From Megalonaias nervosa (taxonomy: Eukaryota; Mollusca; Bivalvia; Unionida; Unionidae), in assembly GCA_016617855.1 (NCBI GenBank), contig JAECUM010004309.1, positions 58,235 through 122,234 on the forward strand: 64,000 bases of DNA, given 5' to 3'. A program made the translations under genes and the position numbers. Positions 16,656-26,719 of the stretch are shown here, in pieces. How positions within the stretch are numbered: position 1 is the stretch's first letter; the number at the start of each line of letters is the position of its first letter. The notes under the pieces are model-generated. The model had not been told where the DNA came from and did not search any database. It saw only the letters and a program-made list of their open reading frames with translations.

Positions 16656-18159
16656 AGCAGGGACAGACACCGCACAAAGTGAAGATATAACCAACTTCTC
16701 AACGAAATTTGCCAAACAAACATCAATGAAAGGCAAGGGGCAGTCCAGGAAGCTCTACCTGCTGCCCCACAAACCCCCACCCCTTCCGGACAAGCATAGC
16801 TCACACCGGACAAATGCACGAACAAAATCAAAGGTAAGGGGCAGTCCAGGGAGCTCTACCTGCTGCCCCACGAACCCCCACCCCTTCCGGACAAGCATAG
16901 CTCATACCAGACAAACGCACGAACAAAACCAAAAGGTAAGGGGCAGTCCAGGGAGCTCTACCTGCTGCCCCACAAACCCCCACCCCTTCCGGACAAGCAT
17001 AGCCCCCACCGGACAAACGCACGAACAAAATCAAAGGCAAGGGGCAGTCCAGGGAGCTCTACCTGCTGCCCCACAAAAACCCCACGCCCACCGGACAAGC
17101 ATAGCAAAACCCGGACAAGCGTATGGACCAAACAAAGGCAAGGGGCAGTCCAGGGAGCTCTACCTGCTGCCCCGAAAACCCCCTCCGGACAAGCATAGCG
17201 CCTCCACATCGAGCCCCAATTACTCCTCGCAAGAAGGAGGTATTGCAGTCCCAAGCTCGAAAAGGACACCAAACCCTCTCCTCACGCCGACCACGAGACA
17301 AGCAAAAACGGGCACAAAACGGGTGCTAGAGACACAATACTAGCATACACCCGGGTGAGATCCTGGTAGTCGCAAGACTATTCAGACTTCCCACTCAGAC
17401 CCCCGTTAAGGAGACAAATGTGGGGGTTGAGAGAGAGGGCCACACGGTTCGCAAAACCAAGGGTCTTCAAATTGACGGAAGAAGATCAAATCACAAACAA
17501 TCATGATCCTTTCGGACGCTGCCGCACAAAATTACAACCAAAACACCTAAGCGGAGTTAACATAAACCAGGGTGACTTACATCCAACTGATTGGGAAAAT
17601 TTAGACCACTACAAAGTACACGATGTACACAAAATTCCAACACAAATATTTATTCTAAAATCATAACTCCTCAGGATTTGACAAATTACTTGGTGGCTCA
17701 CACAAGGTTGGCATAGGAACATCCATAAGAACAACTGGACACAATTCGACACTGGAGTTTTTGGCCAAGGAATGGGACCGGTGATGCCTTTTGGGAGATT
17801 TGGAGACTTGGAGTGGAGACGTAGGCCTACAGAGGGGAAACTCTACCCAGGGAAGAATCCAGGCTGTACAGACTGCTAAAGGGGTTGGTGGTGGTGTTTG
17901 TTGGCGAGGGCTTGTTCTCTGGTGGGCGGGGTGGGGCTGGGGCTGGGGCCAGGGCGGGGGACCTGTCGCTGGGTCTGCGGTTTGGGGGCGATGGAGAGAC
18001 GTCCAACTTATACAGGGACTATGAAGGCACCACTCTCATACCCCGAATAACAGGGCAGCAGCTGAAAGGCCTAGCTCGGGGCCAAGCGCCCCCTTAAGGA
18101 GACTGTCGCCCAGCCTGGGGCCACAACCAGTTGCGACTTTAAGCCAAATACTGTACTGT
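16656..18159. mobile_element. Inserted segment of about 1.5 kb between promoter and leader
   Basis: Comparison with copy 2 (14728-14745) and with the second Polinton end shows that sequence up to CGTCAGTC at 16655 should continue as AGTCTGGCTACCC at 18160. AGTC is present at both edges (16652-16655 and 18160-18163) and may be a four-base target duplication. The segment holds a 101-bp repeat array, a 17420-17666 open stretch, and a G-rich part at 17880-17990. The motif CC(C/G)TTAAGGAGAC occurs twice (about 17402 and 18092). No transposase or reverse transcriptase was seen, so its class is unknown. Confidence 0.5.
16725..17200. repeat. 101-bp tandem repeat with internal hairpin, five copies
   Basis: Units begin at about 16737, 16838, 16940, 17041 and 17142, a spacing of 101-102 bases. 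Each contains GGGGCAG ... CTGCCCC, a seven-base-pair stem around a 19-base loop with AGCTCT, followed by a C-rich stretch and CGGACAAGCATAGC. A long open frame across the array (16726-17343) gives shifting Pro/His/Lys-rich repeats and is more likely a by-product of the array than a gene. Confidence 0.85.
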
Positions 18160-18193
18160 AGTCTGGCTACCCACGTTGACTAGTCAATACAAG

Positions 18194-18778
18194 ATGGAAT
18201 TGTTTAACAAGTTAAGAGACAGTTATTTTTGGATGATGGATGCAGCCTACGCGGTGGAAAGGCTAGAACAGGAATGGAAATATCCAGACAGCCAAGACTT
18301 TGTGACCAGTCAAGTCACTAGCCCGAAAGTAGCCAGGTATCAGGTGGCAGGGATGATAGAAGAGGAGGTGGAAAAAATAAGAGGCTTCATCCATCGTAAA
18401 TATGTGAGAGTGGGGACATTGAAAGACGCACTTGATAATGTCATCCAAGTGAGGTGCTTTTTAGAAGAGCAAGCCAATTTTACGGAGTGGTCTTTTGTCC
18501 TCTGGGGATTTGAGAAATTAAGGAAATCTGAAGAGCTAATGAGAAAAGTGATGAAAGAAGAGGTAACGAAAATCAAAGACACCTGGACAAAAGAGAGAAA
18601 GGAGAAGGAAAACCAAAAAAAGAAAGAGGAGTTTGATAGACTAAATCAGAACTGGATAAAGGTACAGGGAAAGTTTAGAGAGATGGGACATCCTGACTGG
18701 ATTCCAGACGAAGAAAAAAACAAGAAGAAGGGAATTATTGGAAAAGTGAAGAGCTGGTGGAAAAAATGGAGACAATAG
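18194..18778 (+). CDS. Terminal coiled-coil protein, copy 3 (194 aa)
   Basis: The intact 194-residue protein is mostly helical, with a long charged coiled coil (about 115-160, ...KERKEKENQKKKEEFDRLNQ) and a conserved cationic, Trp-rich C-terminus (GIIGKVKSWWKKWRQ) that could form an amphipathic membrane-binding helix. The ATG at 18194 was chosen because the homologue at 63673 (minus) starts at the same place. Its leader (GTCTGGCTACCCACGTTGAC) is shared with copy 2. Stop and histone-type hairpin are 14 bases apart. The promoter seems displaced by the 1.5-kb insertion. The function is unknown; no enzyme motif is visible. Confidence 0.8.
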   Translation: MELFNKLRDSYFWMMDAAYAVERLEQEWKYPDSQDFVTSQVTSPKVARYQVAGMIEEEVEKIRGFIHRKYVRVGTLKDALDNVIQVRCFLEEQANFTEWSFVLWGFEKLRKSEELMRKVMKEEVTKIKDTWTKERKEKENQKKKEEFDRLNQNWIKVQGKFREMGHPDWIPDEEKNKKKGIIGKVKSWWKKWRQ

Positions 18779-18792
18779 AAGAAAAACCCAAA

Positions 18793-18831
18793 GGCCCTTT
18801 TCAGGGCCACTCCATTGCCTCGAAAAGATTT
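18793..18831 (+). terminator. Histone-type 3' stem-loop and downstream element, copy 3
   Basis: CCCAAA precedes GGCCCT-TTTC-AGGGCC, a perfect stem with the classic four-base loop, followed by ACTCCA and by CTCGAAAAGA about 11 bases downstream. It is the best match in the window to the metazoan histone 3' signal. Confidence 0.88.
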
Positions 18832-18924
18832 ATTCTTTCTTGCCTAAAAAAAATAATTTAAAAACCTACTCTACTATTCACTGACACGAACGCGACTGAT
18901 TCGTGTTTGTATATAGAAATGACA

Positions 18925-18998
18925 CAGGTGGCATGACGTCACGGTACTACATTGCTACATTGTTGCCAATGTCCAGTACCGTGACGTTACCCTACCTG
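18925..18998. repeat. Terminal foldback with CRE-like palindrome (left element)
   Basis: Two 24-base arms (18925-18948 and 18975-18998) are inverted copies with 20 matches, around a 26-base loop that itself can pair (ACATTG with CAATGT). The left arm contains TGACGTCA and the right arm a related TGACGTTA. A homologous foldback lies at 62879-62946. Confidence 0.85.
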
Positions 18999-19013
18999 TT
19001 CCATTCCTCTTGT

Positions 19014-19261
19014 CGCTATACAGGCCCAGGGTGTGCTAGTCACTATACAAAATTTCCATTGATGCTATACAGTCCCAGGGTGTGCTAGTCACTATACAAA
19101 ATTCCACTGAGACTATAGTGATGAGACACTTTTTTGAGGCTATAAATCTTGAGGCTACGGTAAAAAAGTGATATTTTTGAGGCTATAAATTCTGAGGCTA
19201 CGGTACAACCCCCTAAAATTAACATTACGGTCTACGTGAGGCTACGGTATCCCCTATTACT
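19014..19261. repeat. Polinton terminal segment with iteron-like direct repeats
   Basis: Two roughly 49-base direct repeats (GCTATACAGGCCCAGGGTGT-like, ending CAAAATTTCCATTGAT) lie at 19014-19111. They are followed by GAGGCTA(T/C)-type repeats up to the terminus at about 19261. The mirror-image segment at 62664-62850 has the same motif (GCTATACAGGCCCAGGGTGT) in about four units. Position and conservation indicate the terminal inverted repeat. Confidence 0.8.
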
Positions 19262-19554
19262 ACTCACATTTCATAAATAAAAAGTTAAATCGCTGTACAT
19301 TATTCTTAAATAATTCGATTTTACTAAATTCGTAGGCATACAAATAAAATAAAACATCACACTAACATGCAAGGTGGATTCTGGTAGCCACGACTGCAAA
19401 AACCTTTTTCAATAATCAAGCCTTTAGTTATAAAAACCCGGACTTTTATAAGAGAGATGCTACTCAGTCCATGTACTTATTATGCATAAGTGCAAAATAT
19501 GAGCAACCCGTGCATATGGTCCATCTACTTACTTACCTTACGTATCTAAAAAAA

Positions 19555-19557
<3 letters not shown>

Positions 19558-19604
<47 letters not shown>
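19558..19604. repeat. (AT)n microsatellite
   Basis: About 23 AT units shortly after the Polinton end. Confidence 0.97.
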
Positions 19605-19607
<3 letters not shown>

Positions 19608-20416
19608 TAACAGTGATAATTGTTTTACTTAGAAATATTATTTGTGACATGTATAATCTTCAAATTGTTGTTGTGTTTTGTAATGCCAACAGCAACGCGT
19701 GTATCGATGCATTATATGTATTACGATGGATGCATATTTCTAAACTAAATCGCGGATACTTTAACGTTTTTGTTTATATTAATCTGACTTTATACTGAAC
19801 GATATCTTCCCAGATTCAAATTTCTCACTCCAAAAGGATGAAAGAGGTAGAAGTGGTTCATGGTTGAATACATCATTATCGGTTGGTCCTACATTTGCAC
19901 GGAGAGAACCTTGACCGTCTACTTTGAAATATTCGCAATTTTCACTTTTGTAAAGCTTTTGTAATTGTCATAAGCAACAACAATCAAAAATAGATTAATG
20001 ATAATAAACAACCCAAGCATTTGCAGCGTTTCCTCGTGGAGGAGAAAGTTTCTGGAACGGAAGCAAATTGCATTTCAACTATTTGATAAAGATGAAGAGT
20101 GAACTCCCTTTGACTTCCGGTCAATTAAGTCGGGCATTAACTCTCAAGACTTGAATGACGAGATAAAAGTATTTACTATTTTCACATAAATTTTAGAAAT
20201 CCAATATCCATCATGTTTCATTTCCACGTAATCAAGTACATTGGTTATGATATGAAACTACTAAACTAGGGTTATAATTAAAATCAAGCCATACCCTAAC
20301 GGGGCTTGAAAATGGCAACACGTAACTACAAGGACGATTATACTTTATAATATGAAATGGGAACGGTGTTCCCTTACTTTTTGGCACGTTCCCTCTTTTT
20401 CTTTTTTTGTTTTCTG

Positions 20417-20463
20417 CGGGGGGGGTGCGCTCGCCATTGTTTCCCCGCCCCCCCCCCCGCATC
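20417..20463. repeat. G-run/C-run inverted repeat
   Basis: GCGGGGGGGGTGCG and CCCCGCCCCCCCCCCCGC lie 20 bases apart, so either strand could form a GC hairpin. The long single-base runs are also prone to length errors. Confidence 0.7.
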
Positions 20464-23287
20464 TGAGTAACATGCCATCACTTGACTGCGTGCGTTTGTT
20501 TGTTTTAGCCTGAATAGTCTTATAGTACAAGTCACACAGGTCATGAAGGCATTCATCACAGACTACTTCAGTAATGGGTGTCATTTTTAAGAATTTGATT
20601 TTACATACCTTTACATGACAAGTATTCACTTCATTTGGATTTGTATACATCCATATTCCTTTGGAAGGTCATTATTTAGACACCCCAAGAGGTCCATCAA
20701 GCAAAAGCAATGTTAAAGTACGTAGACATTTTTGGATGAAATGAACCTAAAGGTGTGATCCAGTACAATCTGGATTGAATATCACATGCTGTGATGTCAC
20801 AGTGAAAGCTACGCATATTGATAAACAAATTTGTAGAACCCTTAATTGTGACAATTCCACTCGATGCGCTCTTATTTTGACCAAAGTTTAGTACATAGCC
20901 ACCATTGTAAAAGTCCATAGTGATAGATAATTTTCGTCTGGAAGTTTCTTGGTGACAGTTAAGGTGCAGAGCATTCAATAATCAAGACTAAATAGACTTT
21001 GGTTTAGGAAAATTAGTGTTAAATTTTAAAAGAACAAGTTATATTTAATTTAAAATGAGTAAATAGCATACATGACCCATGTGACTTGTACTATAGACCT
21101 CCTCGTTTGTGTGTACCCCCCTACCAATTTCAATAATGGAAAACTTTAATGTGATAAAAAAAATGCACAGAACTTAGTCAGTTTATTCATTGTTTTATAA
21201 TTTCTGATCTGATTGACCAAAGTGACCCTAACACTGGCATCCTCTGCACCTTTCTTGCTTAACGGACTTTCCATACTAACACAGTCCCATATTGCGTACA
21301 CTATGGGCAAGTCTAATTTCCTCAGATAACAGAGTGATGTAGTTTATCCTATTCGGTAACTGCTGGATAATTCCATAAATTATCAATAGGTTGGGAGTTT
21401 AGAGTTTGATCCCTTTGCACACATGAACATAGAAATTACACCGCTTGTTAAATCCACATGAAAGGAAAATTTATATTTGTCATTCTTTTCCTTTGCTTGA
21501 TTTGACACTGTAAATATCATAAGCTGACAACATAGTATTTTCCATCTATGTACTGGAAATGGCTGGAGAGCGGGTAAACTTTTACAGTGAAAAATTCATT
21601 TTAGTATGAAATGTGCAGACAACAACGGTGTTAGGGTCCCCCTGGTCATAATCAGGTTTGAAATTATAAATCAGTGAATGAACTGGCTAAATTCTATGCG
21701 TCTTTTATCTCATCTGTATTTTTCATTTTCTAATTTGGTAGTAGAGTACAAATAAACAGGGAGACTATAACACTACATGACTGCATGTTGCAAAAATGAA
21801 CTAGGGCAACCACAACCCTACACTACAGTGTAAGACGCCTTCTGTGATATTTGTGTTTTTGGGGTCACCAGCTTACTGCCTAAATATCAGCGCTGTTTAG
21901 CGAGTTCCAAGATGGATTTACATCGGAACATATTCATGAATATCTGACACACTTGACAGCCCATATCAAGGCTTTTTCTACAGATTACAGTCATATTACC
22001 TTAGTCTGGCTTTACTTGCTCTAGATCCATTTTTCTACTAAGTTTGAATTCTCACACTAGCAAATGGACGTTAAGTTCTGTTACCTACATTTCATTTAGC
22101 TGGAATGTGATGGAAACAGCGAATGCCAAAACTGGATTAAGTTGAAGTATATTTCTTTAATGAAATGAATATAAATATACTAATATTGAAGAAAGTGTTT
22201 AGATAGCATCATTTCGTTACAAATATTATCCTTTCAACCACTTTAACACTATCATTATCTGCACGTTTCAAACCAAACAAGACCTTCTTTACGAACACTG
22301 CGAGTCTTTTATATAGGCAACAGAGGCAGTTTGATGTCTTCAGTAAGCTCAGAACACTTGTTAAATTTTTCCATAATTTTGGGAGTTATATCCCTTTGAA
22401 CACATATATGTAAGAGTTACACCATTTTATTTTGTGCAATGTTATTTAGACCATGAAAATATCAGATGCAGATGACTGTTTTTCCTGAATATTATTCTAG
22501 AGACAGGAAAAGGACAGTGATCAATCTGTTGTTATTTACATCAGCCTGTGTTTGGTTTGAAACATGAACAAAATGACAAATGACAATGTTAGGGGCTACC
22601 TGGCAACAGTCAGTTTAGCAGTTATAATTGATGAATTAAATGACTAAATTTTGTTCATTTTTTTTATCCTTGAGGCTTTTCTTTTTTAAATACGTAAAGG
22701 GGTTCAAACAAACAAGAGTGCAAGTGAATGCTGTTAAGTAACTCACAACACATGTGAAACATGTTGATCACCTCAGCTGTAGATGGCTAAGTGGGGAAGA
22801 AATTCATGTGTATAATTCTTGTGATTACTGAGAGAAATAATACTTAGTACCTAGCTACATACATGAAATGCATGTTGATCACTTCAGCAATATGCATGGA
22901 AATTTACTTTATGAAAGTACACCTCTCCTTCGACAACTCGTGCACAATGGGGTCCACAAACATAGACCACACTATAAGTGAGGGCACAAGTTACAGAGGG
23001 ACCGCCAAAAACTGAGAACAATCCACTTATAGATTGAGAAAACTGGGGGTGTGGGGGATAGAGAACAGGGCTGTTTAATGACTGAATCCTTGTTTAACAA
23101 TCACGTCGATGGTAATTGTTAATAATGTGCTTTTTCTAATGAAGTTATGAAGTTGTTTGTTATTCTTTATAAATAACATTTGTTTTCAAAATGTCCAACG
23201 TGTGAAAGATCGTTCCAACTCATTTCAACAACCATCACGTGTGAGCAAAAATATCAGTGTATTACGTCACTGCTTTTCTTTTGTTGA

Positions 23288-23365
23288 TTAGTCTGGTTCC
23301 CAGAGTGACATTTTTAATAGTATACTACCAAGTCGGGCGTCCATGTAGCCGGGAACTAGACTATC
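23288..23365. repeat. Short imperfect inverted repeat
   Basis: TAGTCTGGTTCCCAG and GCCGGGAACTAGACTA are near-inverted copies around a loop of about 45 bases; possibly a small foldback element. Confidence 0.55.
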
Positions 23366-26022
23366 AGTTGATAAACGACCAAATAAGATTCCTTTTGCTA
23401 AAAACACTAGTGACATTTATTTCGTGAGATAATCTCCTACGTTGAAACTCAAGTTTTGTATTGTTCGGTTAGTACAATATTGATGTCATGATTTCATTAA
23501 AGTAATAATGAAATTTCTTATCATCTTGAGGATATCTCTAAGTGCCAGTTCAGGAATTCTCTGAAAATCGCTTGCCCACAATGGTCCATATCTGGGAAAC
23601 CAAGCTCTTTATTTTACAAAGCATAAACAGGAATCTGGGGCATTTTGATGATATTTTCGATTAAGTAGCACTGAAGAGTTTTTGACTCTGGTCATGTTTT
23701 GAAACACATGCTATGAAACCTTCTAACATTTGAAGCCACTTGCTATGAAAATAAAGATTTATAACTATACATTCTCAGACTTATTAGAGAAGATCAGATA
23801 TATTTCATACCTAAAAAGTGATGGTTGTATCCCTGATGTTACGTTAATGAAAAAGTAAATGGTTCAAGAACAAATTTCCCACAAAATCAGTCCCTGTGAA
23901 AATTTTGGTAAACGCATTAAAATAGAGCTGGGAGATAATGGGTGGCCATTCTGGGCAAAAGTCATTAGTACCACTGTATTTATGAATCATCCCCTTGTGC
24001 ACCCAACATGAAGTCATGGATTCTTAACACAACTGTTAATAGGAGAATCATGGAGATAGAATGTGCATGTCTGTCTCTTCCATCAAAAATGTCAGTCCTG
24101 ACCAATTATGTCAGACAGTCTAGTGCTATGTAAAGGTACAATTTGCTTTAGCTATGATCAGGATTACTTAGATGCTTGATATATGAATCAAAGTACAATG
24201 TCAAGCATGTAGTTAATAACATTTAAAAAGATACAAATGGGGGTAAAATCACAATATAGTTTTAAGCAGAAAGTTGAAGTTGTTTTTATTGGTGTGGGGG
24301 ATTCATACATTTAAAAAAAATGCTTTTTCTTTTAAAGGAAGATATTTTTAAAGAAATTAATAAATAATAGATAACAGGAAAAATTCTGAATAACACAATT
24401 ATATACAAGCAGTATTTCAACATTCTTTCAAAACATGTTTTTGAAAAAGGATATCTTATGGAGATTCCTTTTGGAAAAGATGGGACATAACCTTTTCTTC
24501 AGGGAATAGGAGACATTCTAAAGAAAACAAAACTTAATAAAGGATAGATACCAGCGGAAAAATTTAAAATTAATATATGTAGAGACAGAAACTCAACAAT
24601 CTTTCATGATAAGTGTCTGAAAAAAAGATTTTTGTCTTGGGTTTCTTTACCTTGTTTTGAGAAACAGATTAGTCTTTTGATTAAGATTAGTATAAACGAA
24701 AACTATTCATTGAAAACTAGATAATTAATTTTGGCTATTCTCTTTTACATATATATATAGATTCTTTTTGGAATTTGATATGGAATAAAATGGGTCAGGC
24801 CTTTTTATTTTTGGTGTTGGCGATTCTTTCTGAAAAAACACAACATTAAAAAATACAGGAAGAGACATTCATAACTATTACATATATGTAGAGAAAGATG
24901 ATGAGAGGTTCAAAATTTGCCTTTTTGCTAACAATTTTTGGAGGGAAATAAGTATATATGCACTTTCTTTTTGTGGAGGAGGCTTTCCAAAAACAAATTG
25001 ATTATACAGTAATAATAAAACTAATGGATAAATTTTTCCTGGAACCAATTGCTAAAAATTTGCTACTTGTCCAAATAATTCCCGGGTTTATTTCAGTGTG
25101 AGAAAGTAATTTCTTCAGGATTTCTTATTTGTTTACAGCATGTGCCCAAGTTTTGCAAATACCCAGTAGCTAAAATCGGAATTCTAATTATGATTTCAGA
25201 GCTCGAAATTGACACAGCAAGCTACCATTTTGCTAGTTATAATTCTGATATCACACTGAATAAAAAATGAACTTGAAGTTTCTTGCTTGCAGTATTTCGT
25301 ATTCAAATTTCAGATTATTTAAATTGTGCTAGTGGACACTTAAAATAGCCTGATATTTGCCAGTTGAAAACAGATAATTTCATGACTTTTTAAATGTATA
25401 ACCTTTGATAAGCTGTTTATTCCAGCTATGGGTTTTACTGGCCATAGATCAGAAGAGCTTATAGGAGCTACTCCTCATAAACTATTTGGAAGATTTCCAT
25501 GAAACTTTAAACATACAGTCATCCCAAGGTCTAACTGGTGCTCAGTGAAAATGGTGCTGCTTTGACATCCATTATGAAAATCTTGCTGTTGATACTCCAG
25601 AATGGATAGTCCTGTCAACATGGGATTTTCAATAATAGATAATTTGAGATGTCTGGTTGGTCTGGAATAAAAATGCTTATTTCTGCTTCTCCTGGGTCAA
25701 AAGGGATATTGACATGGAATTTACATCAAAAAGACTCTAAATTACAGTGGTGCTGATCAGACCCCCAATATGGCCAACTTGCAGCCATGGTGCCCAATTT
25801 GATATTTTTTTTATTGGTTTGTTTTTAGGCATCAACATGGGATTTTCAGCAGCAGACTTCTTATGATATTTAGCTGGCCCTAAATGAAAATTTTGCTGGC
25901 CTGACATCTAGTATGGCCACCATGGCAGTCATCTTGAAAATCTTGTGATCACAACTTCTCTAAAATGGATGGTCATAAGAAGGACCACTGTATTAATGTG
26001 CCAAATGTCAGTATGCGTAAAT

Positions 26023-26243
26023 TTACTGTATTTACTCAAGTATGTCACGTTCAACTTCAAACAACATACACCCTGATCTGCCATTACATAATGCACTGGC
26101 AGGTTATGGTCTGTATTGCATATTTTTTGCTGATTTCTCCTGACAAACTGCATAGACCCAGATCGACTGGTGCATGATGCTACAGCAGATTGGGTCCATG
26201 CAGTTTGTCGTTGGATCTGACTTATGTGCGAGTATATACGGTA
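26023..26243. mobile_element. MITE copy 1 (about 220 bp, inverted termini of about 40 bp)
   Basis: The ends are inverted copies of a sequence like ACCGTATATACTCGCTTATA + AGTC.GATCCAACTGCAAAC. Related copies occur at 35993-36215 and 36672-36820, and a lone end at about 43671-43705. There is no coding capacity, as expected for a non-autonomous DNA transposon; its superfamily is not assigned. Confidence 0.65.
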
Positions 26244-26306
26244 TGTGTAACATTTTAATTATTGTATTGTCTGTAATTTTTGATACACTTCTCATTCTTA
26301 TTATTG

Positions 26307-26494
26307 AAGCCATGGTGGCTAAATGGTTAGCATACTGGGCACTTGATAAAAAATGTGTGGGTTTGATCAGTTTGTTTGTTGGATCAGTTCTGGTTAGCTA
26401 CCATGGTCTTTGGTCAAGTCACTACTCTGTTTGTCTTGAATCTAAATAACATACTTGTGTTGCTGTGTCATAAAACGTTAAACCAAACTCATTT
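26307..26494 (+). mobile_element. SINE, family with GTTAGC box A (diverged copy)
   Basis: ATGGTGGCTAAATGGTTAGC resembles a tRNA A box. The 3' part ending TAACATACTTGTGTTGCTGTG matches that of the element at 37491-37675. Strongly diverged, no clear target duplication. Confidence 0.55.
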
Positions 26495-26717
26495 ATTACA
26501 TTTTCAAGTGCATACAAATATTAAAATATAATCTTCATGTTGCTTGAAAATGCTTGTTCACATTTTTAGACAAAGTTTTCAGTATGGAGAAATTAATCGA
26601 AAAATGAAAATAATTTTTGTATTGATGGTGTATGCTGAATTGCAGCACACAAATATTAACTATGATATATACAAAAATATATAATAATCGTTTTCTCTTA
26701 ATATTTTTTCTTATCGT

Positions 26718-26719
26718 AG
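26718..26719 (+). promoter_or_regulatory. Probable 3' splice site directly before the kelch-like start codon
   Basis: A pyrimidine-rich stretch (TTTTCTCTTAATATTTTTTC) ends in TTATCGTAG, and the ATG follows at once at 26720. This suggests a non-coding first exon upstream, with the coding exon beginning at or just before the ATG. Confidence 0.6.

Larger units (their letters stand above)
1..19261 (+). mobile_element. Polinton/Maverick (adintovirus-like) element, right part
   Basis: The stretch carries the diagnostic Polinton gene set on one strand: protein-primed PolB, packaging ATPase, integrase with chromodomain, penton-like protein, double-jelly-roll capsid protein and adenain-like protease. 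It enters from the left edge, because the PolB frame is open at base 1, and ends at about 19261, where the sequence ...CTATTACT is the reverse complement of an AGTAATAG end. The end was placed by comparison with the mirror-image terminus at 62664, which begins AGTATAG and shares the motif TACCGTAGC a few bases in. Many core genes carry stops or frameshifts, so the copy is an endogenous relic. The left terminus and the flanking duplication are outside the window. Confidence 0.93.
19262..26022. other. Host non-coding DNA
   Basis: AT-rich host sequence with no gene seen. It holds an (AT)n microsatellite, a GC-rich inverted repeat at 20417-20463, a diverged dispersed repeat (segments near 21380-21700 and 22370-22660 are direct copies about 960 bases apart; 21165-21235 resembles them in reverse), and a short inverted repeat at 23288-23365. 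Frames of 60-100 codons are scattered and lack protein-like features. Confidence 0.7.

Noticed and set aside
16726..17343. 205-codon Pro/His-rich frame over the 101-bp repeats
   Set aside because: Units are 101-102 bases, so the encoded peptide changes phase from unit to unit; an array by-product is more likely, although a promoter module lies upstream.
14130..18778. Histone genes, because of the histone-type 3' hairpins
   Set aside because: None of the encoded proteins has a histone fold or H1-like winged helix; they are coiled-coil proteins with different tails.
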